Part shown: in pieces, positions 25,712 to 34,158 of the stretch | Numbering within the stretch: position 1 is the first letter of the stretch | Layout of the letters: every line of letters begins with the position of its first letter | DNA from: Oscillatoriales cyanobacterium RM2_1_1 | GTDB taxonomy: Bacteria > Cyanobacteriota > Cyanobacteriia > Cyanobacteriales > Microcoleaceae | Direction: 5' to 3' | Length of the DNA stretch: 36,406 nucleotides | Assembly (NCBI GenBank): GCA_012033335.1 | Contig: JAAURB010000052.1 | Span: 1 to 36,406 of the forward strand | The notes under the pieces: model-generated | Seen by the model: the letters and a program-made list of their open reading frames with translations, nothing else | Databases searched by the model: none | Told to the model about the DNA's origin: nothing | Program-made: the position numbers and the translations under genes

Positions 25712-28162
25712 ATGGGCAAAGTCGCAATCCTCAAAGTTGGCAGTGGCAGTTTTGAACAGGGCTTTGAAGTCTTGTTGCAGATCAAGACCGATGACAACCG
25801 CCTTCTGACTGAGCTTGAAGGTAAGCTACCCCCTAATCCCGGATTAGAGGGTCACTATATTAGTTGGCAAACTCGTTTTCGCCAGTTAACCGGCTCAGGA
25901 GAATTTCGCCGCCGGTTTCAAGAAGGGAATACTGAGAGCTGGGAGATTGAGGCGGCGTTTCCTCAGGATCAAAGCCTGGGGAATGATTTATCCCGCTGTC
26001 GGCAACTGGTTCGCCGGGTCGAGCACCAGATGAAGGATTGGCTCCAGTCCTCAACACCCAGTTGGCGACGCATTCGTGAACAAATGCGGGTAGAATTTGC
26101 CGATTCAACGGAGGAAGTGCGATTTATTCTCCAGGCTCGCGAACCGAGACTGTGGAAATTACCCTGGCATGTCTGGGATTTACTTGAAGAGTATGGCATT
26201 GGCATTGGTTACACATTGCCCGAATTCAAAGCTTCCCAAGCCAGTGTTCAATATTCCACCCGCAGCCGCAAAGCCCGAATTCTGGCTGTTTTTGGCGACA
26301 AACAAAACCTCAATCTCAAGCCGGATCAAGACGCGATCCACAAGCTCAAGGGGGCTGAATCGGTTTTTATGCATCAGCCCAGCGCCAAGCAATTTATTCG
26401 AACCCTGCGAAATCCTCGGGGCTGGGATATTTTCTTTTTTGCGGGTCACAGCCAGACTGAAGCCCACCGGGGCAGAATTTATCTCAGCAACAGAGAGAGC
26501 CTGACCCCAGATGAATTTAAAAACGCCCTGAAAGAAGCCGCTCAACATGGGTTAAAAATTGCCATTTTTAATTCCTGCGATGGTTTGGGACTCGCTAAAG
26601 AATTGATCAAAGGGCGAATTCCAGTGGCGATTGTCATGCAGGAAGTGGTTCCCGATGAAGTCGCTCAGACGTTTCTCAAGGAATTTTTGACGGAATATGG
26701 CACTGGAGAAACTCTCTACACCTCAGTTTATCTTGCTCAAAGTCGATTAGAAGATTTTCAAGCATTACCTGGGGCTCCCTGGTTGCCCCTGATCTTTCAG
26801 AATCAGGCTGATATTCCGCCCACCTGGCAACAACTTCAACAATTCAATCGAACTCCTGTCAAGCGTCTGATGAATCGCAAGGGCAGCAGGATACTTCAGT
26901 CCTCTGGTACGACCTTGCTTAATTTAACCTCTCATCGCCGCAGTACCCAGCGGATTTTAATCGCTCTCTGTGCCAGTTTGATTACGGCGTTTTCCCTCAA
27001 CTTTGTTCGTGATATCGGTTATTTGGAATGGTTGGAATTTAGGGCTTTTGATAGTTTAATGAGATCGCGCCCGGTTCAGGCCATGGATCAACGGTTAGTG
27101 ATTATTGATATCACTCAAAATGATGTGAATAATCAAAATATTCCCGAAGATGAAGGCAAGAATAAACCAATTTATGACAATCAATTGGAGAAATTATTAG
27201 AAAAGTTAGCTGCCTATGAACCCAGTGTGATTGGACTCGACATCTATCGAGATTACCGGATCAAGCCTGAATATCAATCCCTAGTGGAGCGGTTACAGCA
27301 AGATGATCGGCTGATTACGGTTTGTGAGATTGGAGACAGTGGGGAAAACTCTGGACGGGGCCCATCTCCCCATGTGGCTGCAGCTCAAAATTGGCAACAG
27401 CGAATTGGGTTCACCAATGTCGTTCTTGATCGCGATGGTCATGTCCGTCGTCAATTGCTCACCCTCATTCCTCCAATTGACCAAAAATTCTCCCCCTGTC
27501 GCAGTCAACTTCCTTTTAGCTATTTGGTGGCCCTGAAATATCTCCAGCAGAAAGGTTTGGCTACTAGTAGCCCCAATCCCCAGGAGCAGAATTTTCCCTT
27601 GAGCAAATTTGAATCCCATATCCTACAGGCAGACAATGGTAACTATGCCCAGATTATCGAACCTGGGCAGCAAATTCTCCTCAACTATCACCCAGCCGGT
27701 CAGAATCTGGCGGAGCGGATTTCCCTGGCCGAGTTTCTCTACGATCCGATTGATCTAGCCCGAGTTAAAGACAAAATTGTCTTAATCGGTACCAGTGACC
27801 CATCCTTTCAAACTGACTACGTTACCGCCTATGGAGAAATGTCTGGGGTTATTCTCCAGGCCCATGCCGTTAGTCAACTGGTCAGCGCCGTTGCCGATCA
27901 GCGGCCCCTGTTGGGATGGTGGCAACAGTGGCAAGAGGAATTGTGGATTCTAGGCTGGGCCCTCCTGGGGGGCTTGCTAGCCATCTCGATGCGTCCCCGT
28001 TTCGTGCTGATTTTGGCCCTGCCCATGCTCTGGATTCTATATCGCTATTGTTATTGGTTGTTAGTGGGACAGGGACTTTGGGTTCCCTTCGTGCCCTCTG
28101 CGATCGCCTTTATTAGCGCCTTGTTGATCACCTTGACGCTCTGTCGCAAACCAAAAAGTTAG
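25712..28162 (+). CDS. CHAT-CHASE2 transmembrane protein
   Basis: 816 aa. Residues 1-390 hold an N-terminal region and a CHAT peptidase fold with catalytic H246 (FFFAGHSQT) and C289 (FNSCDGLG), in the cytosol. A membrane span at about 414-432 (ILIALCASLITAFSLNF) leads to a periplasmic CHASE2 sensor domain (LEFRAFDSLMRSRP, VIGLDIYRD, RIGFTNVVLDRDGHVRRQLL, KIVLIGTSDPSFQTDYVT). Three more spans at about 743-811 end the protein, the usual CHASE2 arrangement. In most other CHASE2 proteins the output domain is a kinase or cyclase and follows the last span; here a caspase-like protease precedes the sensor. It may sense an envelope signal and cleave a cytosolic target. The ATG at 25712 fits, with SasA 200 bp upstream. 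Confidence 0.9.
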   Translation: MGKVAILKVGSGSFEQGFEVLLQIKTDDNRLLTELEGKLPPNPGLEGHYISWQTRFRQLTGSGEFRRRFQEGNTESWEIEAAFPQDQSLGNDLSRCRQLVRRVEHQMKDWLQSSTPSWRRIREQMRVEFADSTEEVRFILQAREPRLWKLPWHVWDLLEEYGIGIGYTLPEFKASQASVQYSTRSRKARILAVFGDKQNLNLKPDQDAIHKLKGAESVFMHQPSAKQFIRTLRNPRGWDIFFFAGHSQTEAHRGRIYLSNRESLTPDEFKNALKEAAQHGLKIAIFNSCDGLGLAKELIKGRIPVAIVMQEVVPDEVAQTFLKEFLTEYGTGETLYTSVYLAQSRLEDFQALPGAPWLPLIFQNQADIPPTWQQLQQFNRTPVKRLMNRKGSRILQSSGTTLLNLTSHRRSTQRILIALCASLITAFSLNFVRDIGYLEWLEFRAFDSLMRSRPVQAMDQRLVIIDITQNDVNNQNIPEDEGKNKPIYDNQLEKLLEKLAAYEPSVIGLDIYRDYRIKPEYQSLVERLQQDDRLITVCEIGDSGENSGRGPSPHVAAAQNWQQRIGFTNVVLDRDGHVRRQLLTLIPPIDQKFSPCRSQLPFSYLVALKYLQQKGLATSSPNPQEQNFPLSKFESHILQADNGNYAQIIEPGQQILLNYHPAGQNLAERISLAEFLYDPIDLARVKDKIVLIGTSDPSFQTDYVTAYGEMSGVILQAHAVSQLVSAVADQRPLLGWWQQWQEELWILGWALLGGLLAISMRPRFVLILALPMLWILYRYCYWLLVGQGLWVPFVPSAIAFISALLITLTLCRKPKS

Positions 28163-28214
28163 GTTAAGTTCACAAACTGCAAATTCGACTCCCAGGGATT
28201 AAGTTCCTCGGAAT

Positions 28215-28907
28215 TCAATCCTGGAGTGGCCCTGAGAAACCGGGCAATTGCCACGGGGCTGGGTCAAATTCATCCAGAGAATTCAAAATCAAATCAGCTT
28301 CCAGATATAACTCCCGATCCATATCTGCCGCTGGTACCGCCACAACTGACATCCCTGCGGCTTTCGCTGCCGTAACCCCAGCCAGGGCATCTTCAAATAC
28401 GAGACACTGTTCTGGATTGGCCCCCAACCGTTGGGCAGCCAGGAGAAAAATATCAGGAAACGGTTTTCCCCGCTGCAATTCCGGGTCATCTCCCCGAACA
28501 ATACATTGAAACAGGGAAAACCAGGCTTGATAGCTCTGGATTTTCTCAGCAAAGGGACGGCTACTGGAACTAGTGGCTACTGCCTGGGGAATATGATGAC
28601 GGGCAAAGTGATGGGTCAGGGCCATGGCTCCTGGCAGGGCCGGAACCTTGGGGTAAAACTGATAAATAATTGCATCTTTCTGCCGCATATACTCTGCCAC
28701 CGTCGTCGGAAGTCCCAGGGTTTCAATCAGGAGTTGGGCCGAATCATGGGACTTCCGACCCCGCAGTTTCATGATCAAATCAGGTTCGATGGTTTGCCCG
28801 TAGCGGTTGGCCAGCATTTGATTGACTCTGGCATGGAGCGGTTCTGTATCGAGCAACAATCCGTCCAGGTCATAAATCAGATGGGTGATTTGTTTAACGA
28901 TGGACAT
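28215..28907 (-). CDS. HAD phosphatase, HDHD1/GPP type
   Basis: A 230-aa haloacid-dehalogenase-superfamily hydrolase (subfamily IA). The nucleophile and acid are D13 and D15 in IYDLDGLLLDTEP; later motifs are VATSSSSRPF, the Lys of RGKPFPDIF and the acidic pair in CLVFEDALAG. The sequence resembles eukaryotic HDHD1 (pseudouridine-5'-phosphatase) and plant/yeast glycerol-3-phosphatase (RGKPFPDIFLLAAQRLG, VPAADMDRELYLEADLILNS). Substrate is thus probably a small sugar or glycerol phosphate, unproven. I chose ATG 28907 rather than a TTG four codons earlier. It is convergent with the CHASE2-CHAT gene across 52 bp. Confidence 0.88.
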   Translation of the reverse strand: MSIVKQITHLIYDLDGLLLDTEPLHARVNQMLANRYGQTIEPDLIMKLRGRKSHDSAQLLIETLGLPTTVAEYMRQKDAIIYQFYPKVPALPGAMALTHHFARHHIPQAVATSSSSRPFAEKIQSYQAWFSLFQCIVRGDDPELQRGKPFPDIFLLAAQRLGANPEQCLVFEDALAGVTAAKAAGMSVVAVPAADMDRELYLEADLILNSLDEFDPAPWQLPGFSGPLQD

Positions 28908-29080
28908 TGATAGTAACAAGGATAGTAGCAGTTAGGGTGATGGGGGTTGAGTCGTTCAGAAAGTCATGCAAAGCAAGAAATATCCAAACCCATTATATGC
29001 TGCCTCAGCCGCTTGAGGTTAGACATAAGAGTTGTCACAACCTTGCAAGTCATACCCATCGAACACCTGCAACCATTCTT

Positions 29081-30502
29081 CTAGAGCGATCGCCGCCAAT
29101 TAAAGAACTTTTCGAGAAAATCTTGCTGCCATTGATTCTCCGCAAATTTTTGTTTTTTTAAGAGCAATCCGGCTTTACTATTGACCTCTGCCAGAGTCGG
29201 GTAAATATGAATTCCTGTCAGGGCAGAAACCTTAAGCTTGTTTGCCATCGCCAGAACAACCTCATGGATTAATTCTCCAGCAGATCGACCGACCAGATGT
29301 GCCCCCAGAATCTCCCCATTGCCCCGAGTAATAATCTTGGCAAATCCCGCCGTGGCCGCCTCAGCCTGAGCCCGATCTACCCCAGAAAAAGGTTGTTTCA
29401 ATACACAGACATCCTCCCCGTACCGCTCCCGAGCCTGAACTTCAGTCAACCCCACCCGAGCCAGTTCCGGGTCAGTAAAGGTGGCCCAGGGAATTACCCG
29501 ATAATTGGCTTTGCTGAGGGGAAAAAACAGAGCATTGGTCAGTACCACTACCGCTTCATAGCCCGCCACATGGGTAAACTGATAACCGCCGATTACATCA
29601 CCACAGGCATAGATATGGGAATTGCTGGTTTGCAACTTGGAATTAACGTTCACACCATGGGAACCAAACTCAACCCCAGCCACCTCCAGGTTCAAGGATT
29701 CCACATTAGGAACTCGACCGGCTGACAGGAGAATTTCATCGACAATCACGGTGTTGTGCCCGGCAATAATCTGTTTTTTGCCGTCCTTGAGTTCAACCCT
29801 GTCCACCCGTGACCCGGTGAATATTTGAATGCCTTCGGCGGCCAGTTGAGCTTGGACAACCTGGGCAGCTTCCGGATCTTCTTTGCCCAGGAGATGAGCC
29901 CCACTATCGAAAATACTGACCGTTGACCCCAGGCGGGAGAAGGCTTGACCCAGTTCGCAGCCAATCGGCCCACCCCCAATCACCGCCAGAGTATCGGGTC
30001 GCTCTGAACGGGAAAATACCTGCTCGTTGGTAAGGAATCCGGCCTCTTTCAAACCGGTAATCGGCGGCACTGCTGGACGAGAACCGGTAGAAATCACAAA
30101 GTTTCTGGCTTTGAGTTGCCGTCCATTCACCTCAAAGGTGCGACCATCTGTAAATTTTCCCTCCCCAAAAATCACATCAACCCCCAAACCTCGAAACCGC
30201 TCTGGAGAGTCATGGGGTTCGATGGTTTTGATCACCTGCTGCACATGGCCCGCTGCTTCCGCAAAATTAATCCGGGGACTCTCAGTGTAAATGCCAAACT
30301 GAGCAGCGTGCTTGACTTCATAGGCAATACGCGAGGCATGAATCAAGGACTTGCTCGGCACACAACCAAACCATAAACAATCTCCCCCCAGGCGATCGCG
30401 CTCCACTAGGGCCACCTTGGCCTTCAACTGAGCCGCTGCACTAGCTACCACCAGACCTCCAGAACCGCCGCCGATAATTACAATGTCATACTCAACTGCC
30501 AT
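29081..30502 (-). CDS. Mercuric-reductase-like flavin disulfide oxidoreductase
   Basis: A 473-aa class I pyridine nucleotide-disulfide oxidoreductase. FAD motif IVIIGGGSGGLVVASAAAQL; redox-active cysteines C42 and C47 in GGDCLWFGCVPSKS; NAD(P)H motif AVIGGGPIGCELGQAF; second FAD motif IYACGDVIGG; interface domain to the end. The usual His-Pro-Thr-Glu of lipoamide dehydrogenase and glutathione reductase is changed to IYPTLAE, as in MerA-like proteins. The N-terminal metal-binding domain and the C-terminal Cys pair of true MerA are missing, and no mer genes are nearby, so mercury reduction is doubtful. GAGGTG eight bases before the ATG at 30502 fixes the start. The ABA4-like gene lies upstream on the same strand, about 105 bp away. 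Confidence 0.9.
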   Translation of the reverse strand: MAVEYDIVIIGGGSGGLVVASAAAQLKAKVALVERDRLGGDCLWFGCVPSKSLIHASRIAYEVKHAAQFGIYTESPRINFAEAAGHVQQVIKTIEPHDSPERFRGLGVDVIFGEGKFTDGRTFEVNGRQLKARNFVISTGSRPAVPPITGLKEAGFLTNEQVFSRSERPDTLAVIGGGPIGCELGQAFSRLGSTVSIFDSGAHLLGKEDPEAAQVVQAQLAAEGIQIFTGSRVDRVELKDGKKQIIAGHNTVIVDEILLSAGRVPNVESLNLEVAGVEFGSHGVNVNSKLQTSNSHIYACGDVIGGYQFTHVAGYEAVVVLTNALFFPLSKANYRVIPWATFTDPELARVGLTEVQARERYGEDVCVLKQPFSGVDRAQAEAATAGFAKIITRGNGEILGAHLVGRSAGELIHEVVLAMANKLKVSALTGIHIYPTLAEVNSKAGLLLKKQKFAENQWQQDFLEKFFNWRRSL

Positions 30503-30607
30503 GGTTTTCACCTCGCGCTTATCTACTTATTATTGCAACTGAGGAACCTGAGGGAAGTCTGAGAATTCTCTGGGCTGGGGTTTAATTCTGATTTTTTTTG
30601 TTATGTT

Positions 30608-31093
30608 TTAGCCCTGTTCTGGGGTTGCTTCTGGAGATGTTGCCGGGGATTTTCCGGATAAAGCCAAGCCTCGGGTGATCCAGGTGGTGAGAATATGAGA
30701 TAGCAGCCCCATGGGCCCCGCGAAAAAGCACAACAGCAATGAATGGGTTGTCCAAATTTTTTGGTTCTGGCCTTCCCAGTAAACATAGCGCCCCAGAAAT
30801 AAATCCAGTACTAAAAAGTGAATCCATCCCGTCGCTGCCGCCGTTTCGTCTCCAAAAAACCGAGCAATATCCGCTAGTTTGGGGTTGGAGAGAGCAGCGG
30901 CAGTTTCTGGAGTAATGCTGCTGACAAACAGATAGATATAGGCTGCAGCTAGTACTACAAAAGGAATGTAAGAGGCCATGACTTTGCGGGTGATGCCCCA
31001 GTTAGGTAGGACAATCATCAACACCCAGAAGGGCAGAACAAATAGATTGCCACCGTTAAAAATTAAAGTCGGCAGCTCCGATGAAATAGCCAT
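30608..31093 (-). CDS. ABA4-like membrane protein (DUF4281)
   Basis: 161 aa with four membrane spans (LFVLPFWVLMIVLPNW, YIPFVVLAAAYIYLFVSSIT, GWIHFLVLDLFLGRYVYWEG, LLLCFFAGPMGLLSHILTTW) and a Ser/Pro/Glu tail. The loop IARFFGDETAAATGWIHFLV is the family signature. Plant ABA4 is needed for neoxanthin formation; in cyanobacteria the function is unknown, possibly in thylakoid carotenoid or oxidative-stress metabolism. It is in the same direction as the flavin reductase gene, 105 bp before it, and might be co-transcribed. Confidence 0.88.
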   Translation of the reverse strand: MAISSELPTLIFNGGNLFVLPFWVLMIVLPNWGITRKVMASYIPFVVLAAAYIYLFVSSITPETAAALSNPKLADIARFFGDETAAATGWIHFLVLDLFLGRYVYWEGQNQKIWTTHSLLLCFFAGPMGLLSHILTTWITRGLALSGKSPATSPEATPEQG

Positions 31094-31304
31094 TTGCGTT
31101 TACAAATCTTTAAATACTTTTTCATTCTATAGCGATCAGATCTGAATTGTGAATTCAGGTTGATCTGTTGCCTCACCAGAATAAAAGTCTGCACTGTGAG
31201 CATTCATAGAATAGTTGGCAAGATGAAAGAAACTTTAAGGGAGTCAGAACAATTCAATTACTAGTGTTAACGTTCTAGATATAGACCTTTAAAAAATAAC
31301 CACC

Positions 31305-31400
31305 ATGACTGGACATGAAGTTTTGATGTTGGCAATTCTGTTATTACCCGGTATGGCCCTGTCAATTTTAATTCTGGGTTCCTTTGCGGCGGGGGGTTAA
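31305..31400 (+). CDS. 31-aa single-span membrane peptide
   Basis: The frame begins MTGHEVLMLAILLLPGMALS and continues ILILGSFAAGG before TAA. It is one hydrophobic helix of about 22 residues with short ends, the size and shape of photosystem, cytochrome b6f or NDH-1 small subunits, but I do not recognise it as a named one. It lies 211 bp from the divergent ABA4-like gene and has its own upstream region. No strong Shine-Dalgarno sequence is seen. The composition is too uniform in hydrophobic residues to be random. Confidence 0.55.
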   Translation: MTGHEVLMLAILLLPGMALSILILGSFAAGG

Positions 31401-31498
31401 TCGCCTCAATTTGCCAATAACCTGAACTTGAACTGAACATTCAATTCCTCAAAGATGGATCATATAGATGAATGGGTGAAATTGATGGGTGAAGATTT

Positions 31499-32020
31499 TT
31501 GATTGAAATTCGTCAGGCGATCGCAGCAGATTTCGAGCAAATCTGGCCAATTTTTCACCAAGTTGTGTGTCAGGGCAACACATTTGCCTTTGCGCCCAAC
31601 ACTTCAAAATCCGCCGCCGAGCACCTGTGGATGCAGCTTCCTCAAGTGACTTATGTCGCCGTTCACGCTGCCAATATTCTGGGAAGCTACTACCTGAAGC
31701 CGAATCTGCCTGGGCTATGTTCCCATATCTGTAATGCAGGGTTCATCGTAGCCCAAGCTGCCAGAGGTCAGGGCGTTGGCCGATTGATGGGGGAACATGC
31801 CCTGCAAACCTCCCAGACCCTGGGATTCAAAGGGATGCAATTCAACTGTGTGGTCAGTACTAATGAACCGGCAGTTCAGCTCTGGCAAAAGCTGGGATTT
31901 AAAATTATTGGCACAGTGCCCCAGGGCTTTCAGCATCAGGACTTGGGGCTGGTTGATATTTTTATCATGTATCGTCAACTGGATACTGAACTTGATCCGG
32001 GGAGGGAATTGCAGGAATAA
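31499..32020 (+). CDS. GNAT-family N-acetyltransferase
   Basis: 173 aa, a cytosolic acetyl-CoA-dependent transferase. The N terminus IEIRQAIAADFEQIWPIF is typical. The acetyl-CoA pyrophosphate loop is AARGQGVGRLMGEHAL (motif A), followed by NCVVSTNEPAVQLWQKLGF (motif B). The target (small molecule or protein N terminus) is unknown. The start is TTG at 31499; conserved sequence begins immediately and no in-frame ATG lies upstream. GGTGA nine bases before it could be the ribosome binding site. It is the first of three genes in one direction, 32 bp before the TolC-type gene. Confidence 0.87.
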   Translation: MIEIRQAIAADFEQIWPIFHQVVCQGNTFAFAPNTSKSAAEHLWMQLPQVTYVAVHAANILGSYYLKPNLPGLCSHICNAGFIVAQAARGQGVGRLMGEHALQTSQTLGFKGMQFNCVVSTNEPAVQLWQKLGFKIIGTVPQGFQHQDLGLVDIFIMYRQLDTELDPGRELQE

Positions 32021-32052
32021 TAGCAACGGCGAACCTTTCTGCTATCTCTGGC

Positions 32053-34146
32053 ATGAGTCAACCCCCATCCCCCAAGCCCCAATCTCCAGTAACCCCATCC
32101 CCCCAGCCACAAACCTCAAGCTGGTGGCTGAGGTTTGGTCTGATGGTGCTGGCAACCTCTGGCTGTGTAGTCACCTTTGCCCTGACCTTGCCCGCTGAAC
32201 CTATTTTGTGGGCGATCGCCCGAAATTCCCCATCTAATTCCATCGCCAATTCCCCAAAGAATAATTTCCCAACTAATCCAGGATTCAGTCCAGATTGGCA
32301 GTCAGAACTTGACCAAGCCTTAGCAACAATCCCGACCCAGTCCCAGTCTCAAGAATTTCTAGGATTCAAGTCTCCTGATCAGGAGCCGTCAACTCAACAG
32401 GCGGTATGGGGCAAGCTAATTCGTCGGGGGTTGCCTTCAGGATCTCAGGAAAATCTATTCTCAGACCTGGCAGCGTCTTTTGAATCCTCGTCGGCTAGCA
32501 CTTCGATTCAGACACAACCTGGAGATCACCCGTTTAGTCTTTTGAACTTTGATCCCTCAATTTCAGCAGATTCTCTAACGTCGTGGCAGATCATCCCAGT
32601 ACCCGGTTCAAGGATCAAATCTCAGTCCAATTTCACTAAGACTCTCAAAGTTATTCCTGCTCAATCGACTCCTCAAAGCCCCCCATCACAATCCCCCACA
32701 ATTCCCCGGACTCCAGCCCAACCTCCAGCCCAAACCCGATCCGGCTCCCCTGTAAGCGAATCTGATCAGCCCAGAATTGATCTGACCTTGCGAGATACGG
32801 TGATTCTGGCCCTGGAAAACAATCGCACTATTCAGAATCAATACCTGGAACGAATTGTTCAGCGGCAAGACCTAGCGGTGGCAGAAGATATTTTTACTCC
32901 GGACTTTACTCCGGCTCTGTTAATTGGCTGGAATAACCTGGAGTCTGCTGGTTCCAATGCCGTGTCAAATAATTTGGAAGCTTCAGCCGATCTGCGACTT
33001 CGGGTTCCCACTGGAGGCACATTGAGTTTTCTCTGGCGAGGTCAGGGAGCTCAGCAAGATGGCCGCAGTTTTGTCGGTCAGAATGATTTTGTTAGACAAA
33101 GACTAGTCCTAACCCTGACTCAGCCATTGTTGAGAAATGCTGGAGCTGAGGTTAATCGAGCTCCAGTTCGGATCGCCCGGATTGATGAAACCATTAATTT
33201 ATTGACCCTGAAGCAAACATTGATCAATGAAATTACGGCAGCAATTTTGGCCTATCGTAACCTGCTACAGGCTCAGGAACGCTTGGTCATTGCCCGAAGT
33301 TCCCTAGCCAGTGCTGAGCAACAGGTAGAGGACACCCAGGTGTTGATTGATGCCGGACGACGACCAGCCATTGATATCATCACCGTCCAACGAGATGTGG
33401 CGACCCAGCAAGTCGGTCTGTTGAATGCCGAAGGCTCAGTCCAGCAAAGTCAACTCAATCTTTTGGAAATTCTGGACTTGAGTGATGACTTGAATGTGGT
33501 GGCGATTGATACTCCAATGGTAGAATCTCCAGCTTTGGATTTTGCCGTGATTCAACAAATTGCCCTGAATAATCAACCCAATTATCTTCAATCTCAATTG
33601 GAGATCAACAGGGCAGAACTCAATTTACTGATTGCTGAAAATAATCGCCGCTGGAATATTGATCTCAGTGCCAATATCAATCACAATCCATCCGGTGACA
33701 TTATTGAACAGAGCACTGATTTTCGAGCCGGAATCGTGGTTAGTAAAACCCTGGGTGATCCAAATCTGGAGCGCGACTTTCAACGCAACCGGGTCAATTT
33801 ACTCCAGGCTGAAAACAATCTCAGGGAGGCAAACCAACGAGTAAATATTGCCGTTGAAGATAGAATTCGAGCCGTGAATGAAAGCTTTGAACAGGTACAA
33901 CTTGCCCAGAGAGTCACCCAATTAGCTGAGCAAGAATTACAAAATGAGGAAGAAAAATTTCGTCTGGGAGTTGACACCTCGATTCTGGAATTGGTGAGAT
34001 TGCGAAATAATCTAGAACAGACGAAAAATGATGAACTCAATGCTAAAATTGAATATCTGAACGCCCTGACTAATCTGGATCGGGAGATTGGTGCTACCCT
34101 GGAAACCTGGGAAATTATCATTGAACCTGTTGAAGGTCAGAATTAA
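32053..34146 (+). CDS. TolC-family outer-membrane efflux protein with long N-terminal extension
   Basis: 697 aa against about 450-500 for TolC. The TolC part runs from about residue 238 (RIDLTLRDTVILALENN) to the end, with two long helix/hairpin repeats (AYRNLLQAQERLVIARSSL; IRAVNESFEQVQLAQRV, EEKFRLGVDTSILELV). It forms the outer-membrane end of type I or RND-type export. The first 237 residues contain a hydrophobic segment at about 25-45 that may be a signal or anchor, preceded by a Pro/Ser-rich cytosolic tail, then a Ser/Pro/Gln-rich disordered stretch. No membrane-fusion or ABC/RND partner is in the window. RluD-type synthase follows after 12 bp. Confidence 0.9.
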   Translation: MSQPPSPKPQSPVTPSPQPQTSSWWLRFGLMVLATSGCVVTFALTLPAEPILWAIARNSPSNSIANSPKNNFPTNPGFSPDWQSELDQALATIPTQSQSQEFLGFKSPDQEPSTQQAVWGKLIRRGLPSGSQENLFSDLAASFESSSASTSIQTQPGDHPFSLLNFDPSISADSLTSWQIIPVPGSRIKSQSNFTKTLKVIPAQSTPQSPPSQSPTIPRTPAQPPAQTRSGSPVSESDQPRIDLTLRDTVILALENNRTIQNQYLERIVQRQDLAVAEDIFTPDFTPALLIGWNNLESAGSNAVSNNLEASADLRLRVPTGGTLSFLWRGQGAQQDGRSFVGQNDFVRQRLVLTLTQPLLRNAGAEVNRAPVRIARIDETINLLTLKQTLINEITAAILAYRNLLQAQERLVIARSSLASAEQQVEDTQVLIDAGRRPAIDIITVQRDVATQQVGLLNAEGSVQQSQLNLLEILDLSDDLNVVAIDTPMVESPALDFAVIQQIALNNQPNYLQSQLEINRAELNLLIAENNRRWNIDLSANINHNPSGDIIEQSTDFRAGIVVSKTLGDPNLERDFQRNRVNLLQAENNLREANQRVNIAVEDRIRAVNESFEQVQLAQRVTQLAEQELQNEEEKFRLGVDTSILELVRLRNNLEQTKNDELNAKIEYLNALTNLDREIGATLETWEIIIEPVEGQN

Positions 34147-34158
34147 TCACGGGAATCC

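Noticed and set aside
29081-30502. Reading this as a true mercury-resistance gene
   Set aside because: The N-terminal metal-binding domain, the C-terminal Cys pair and all other mer genes are missing; only the general flavoenzyme family is supported.
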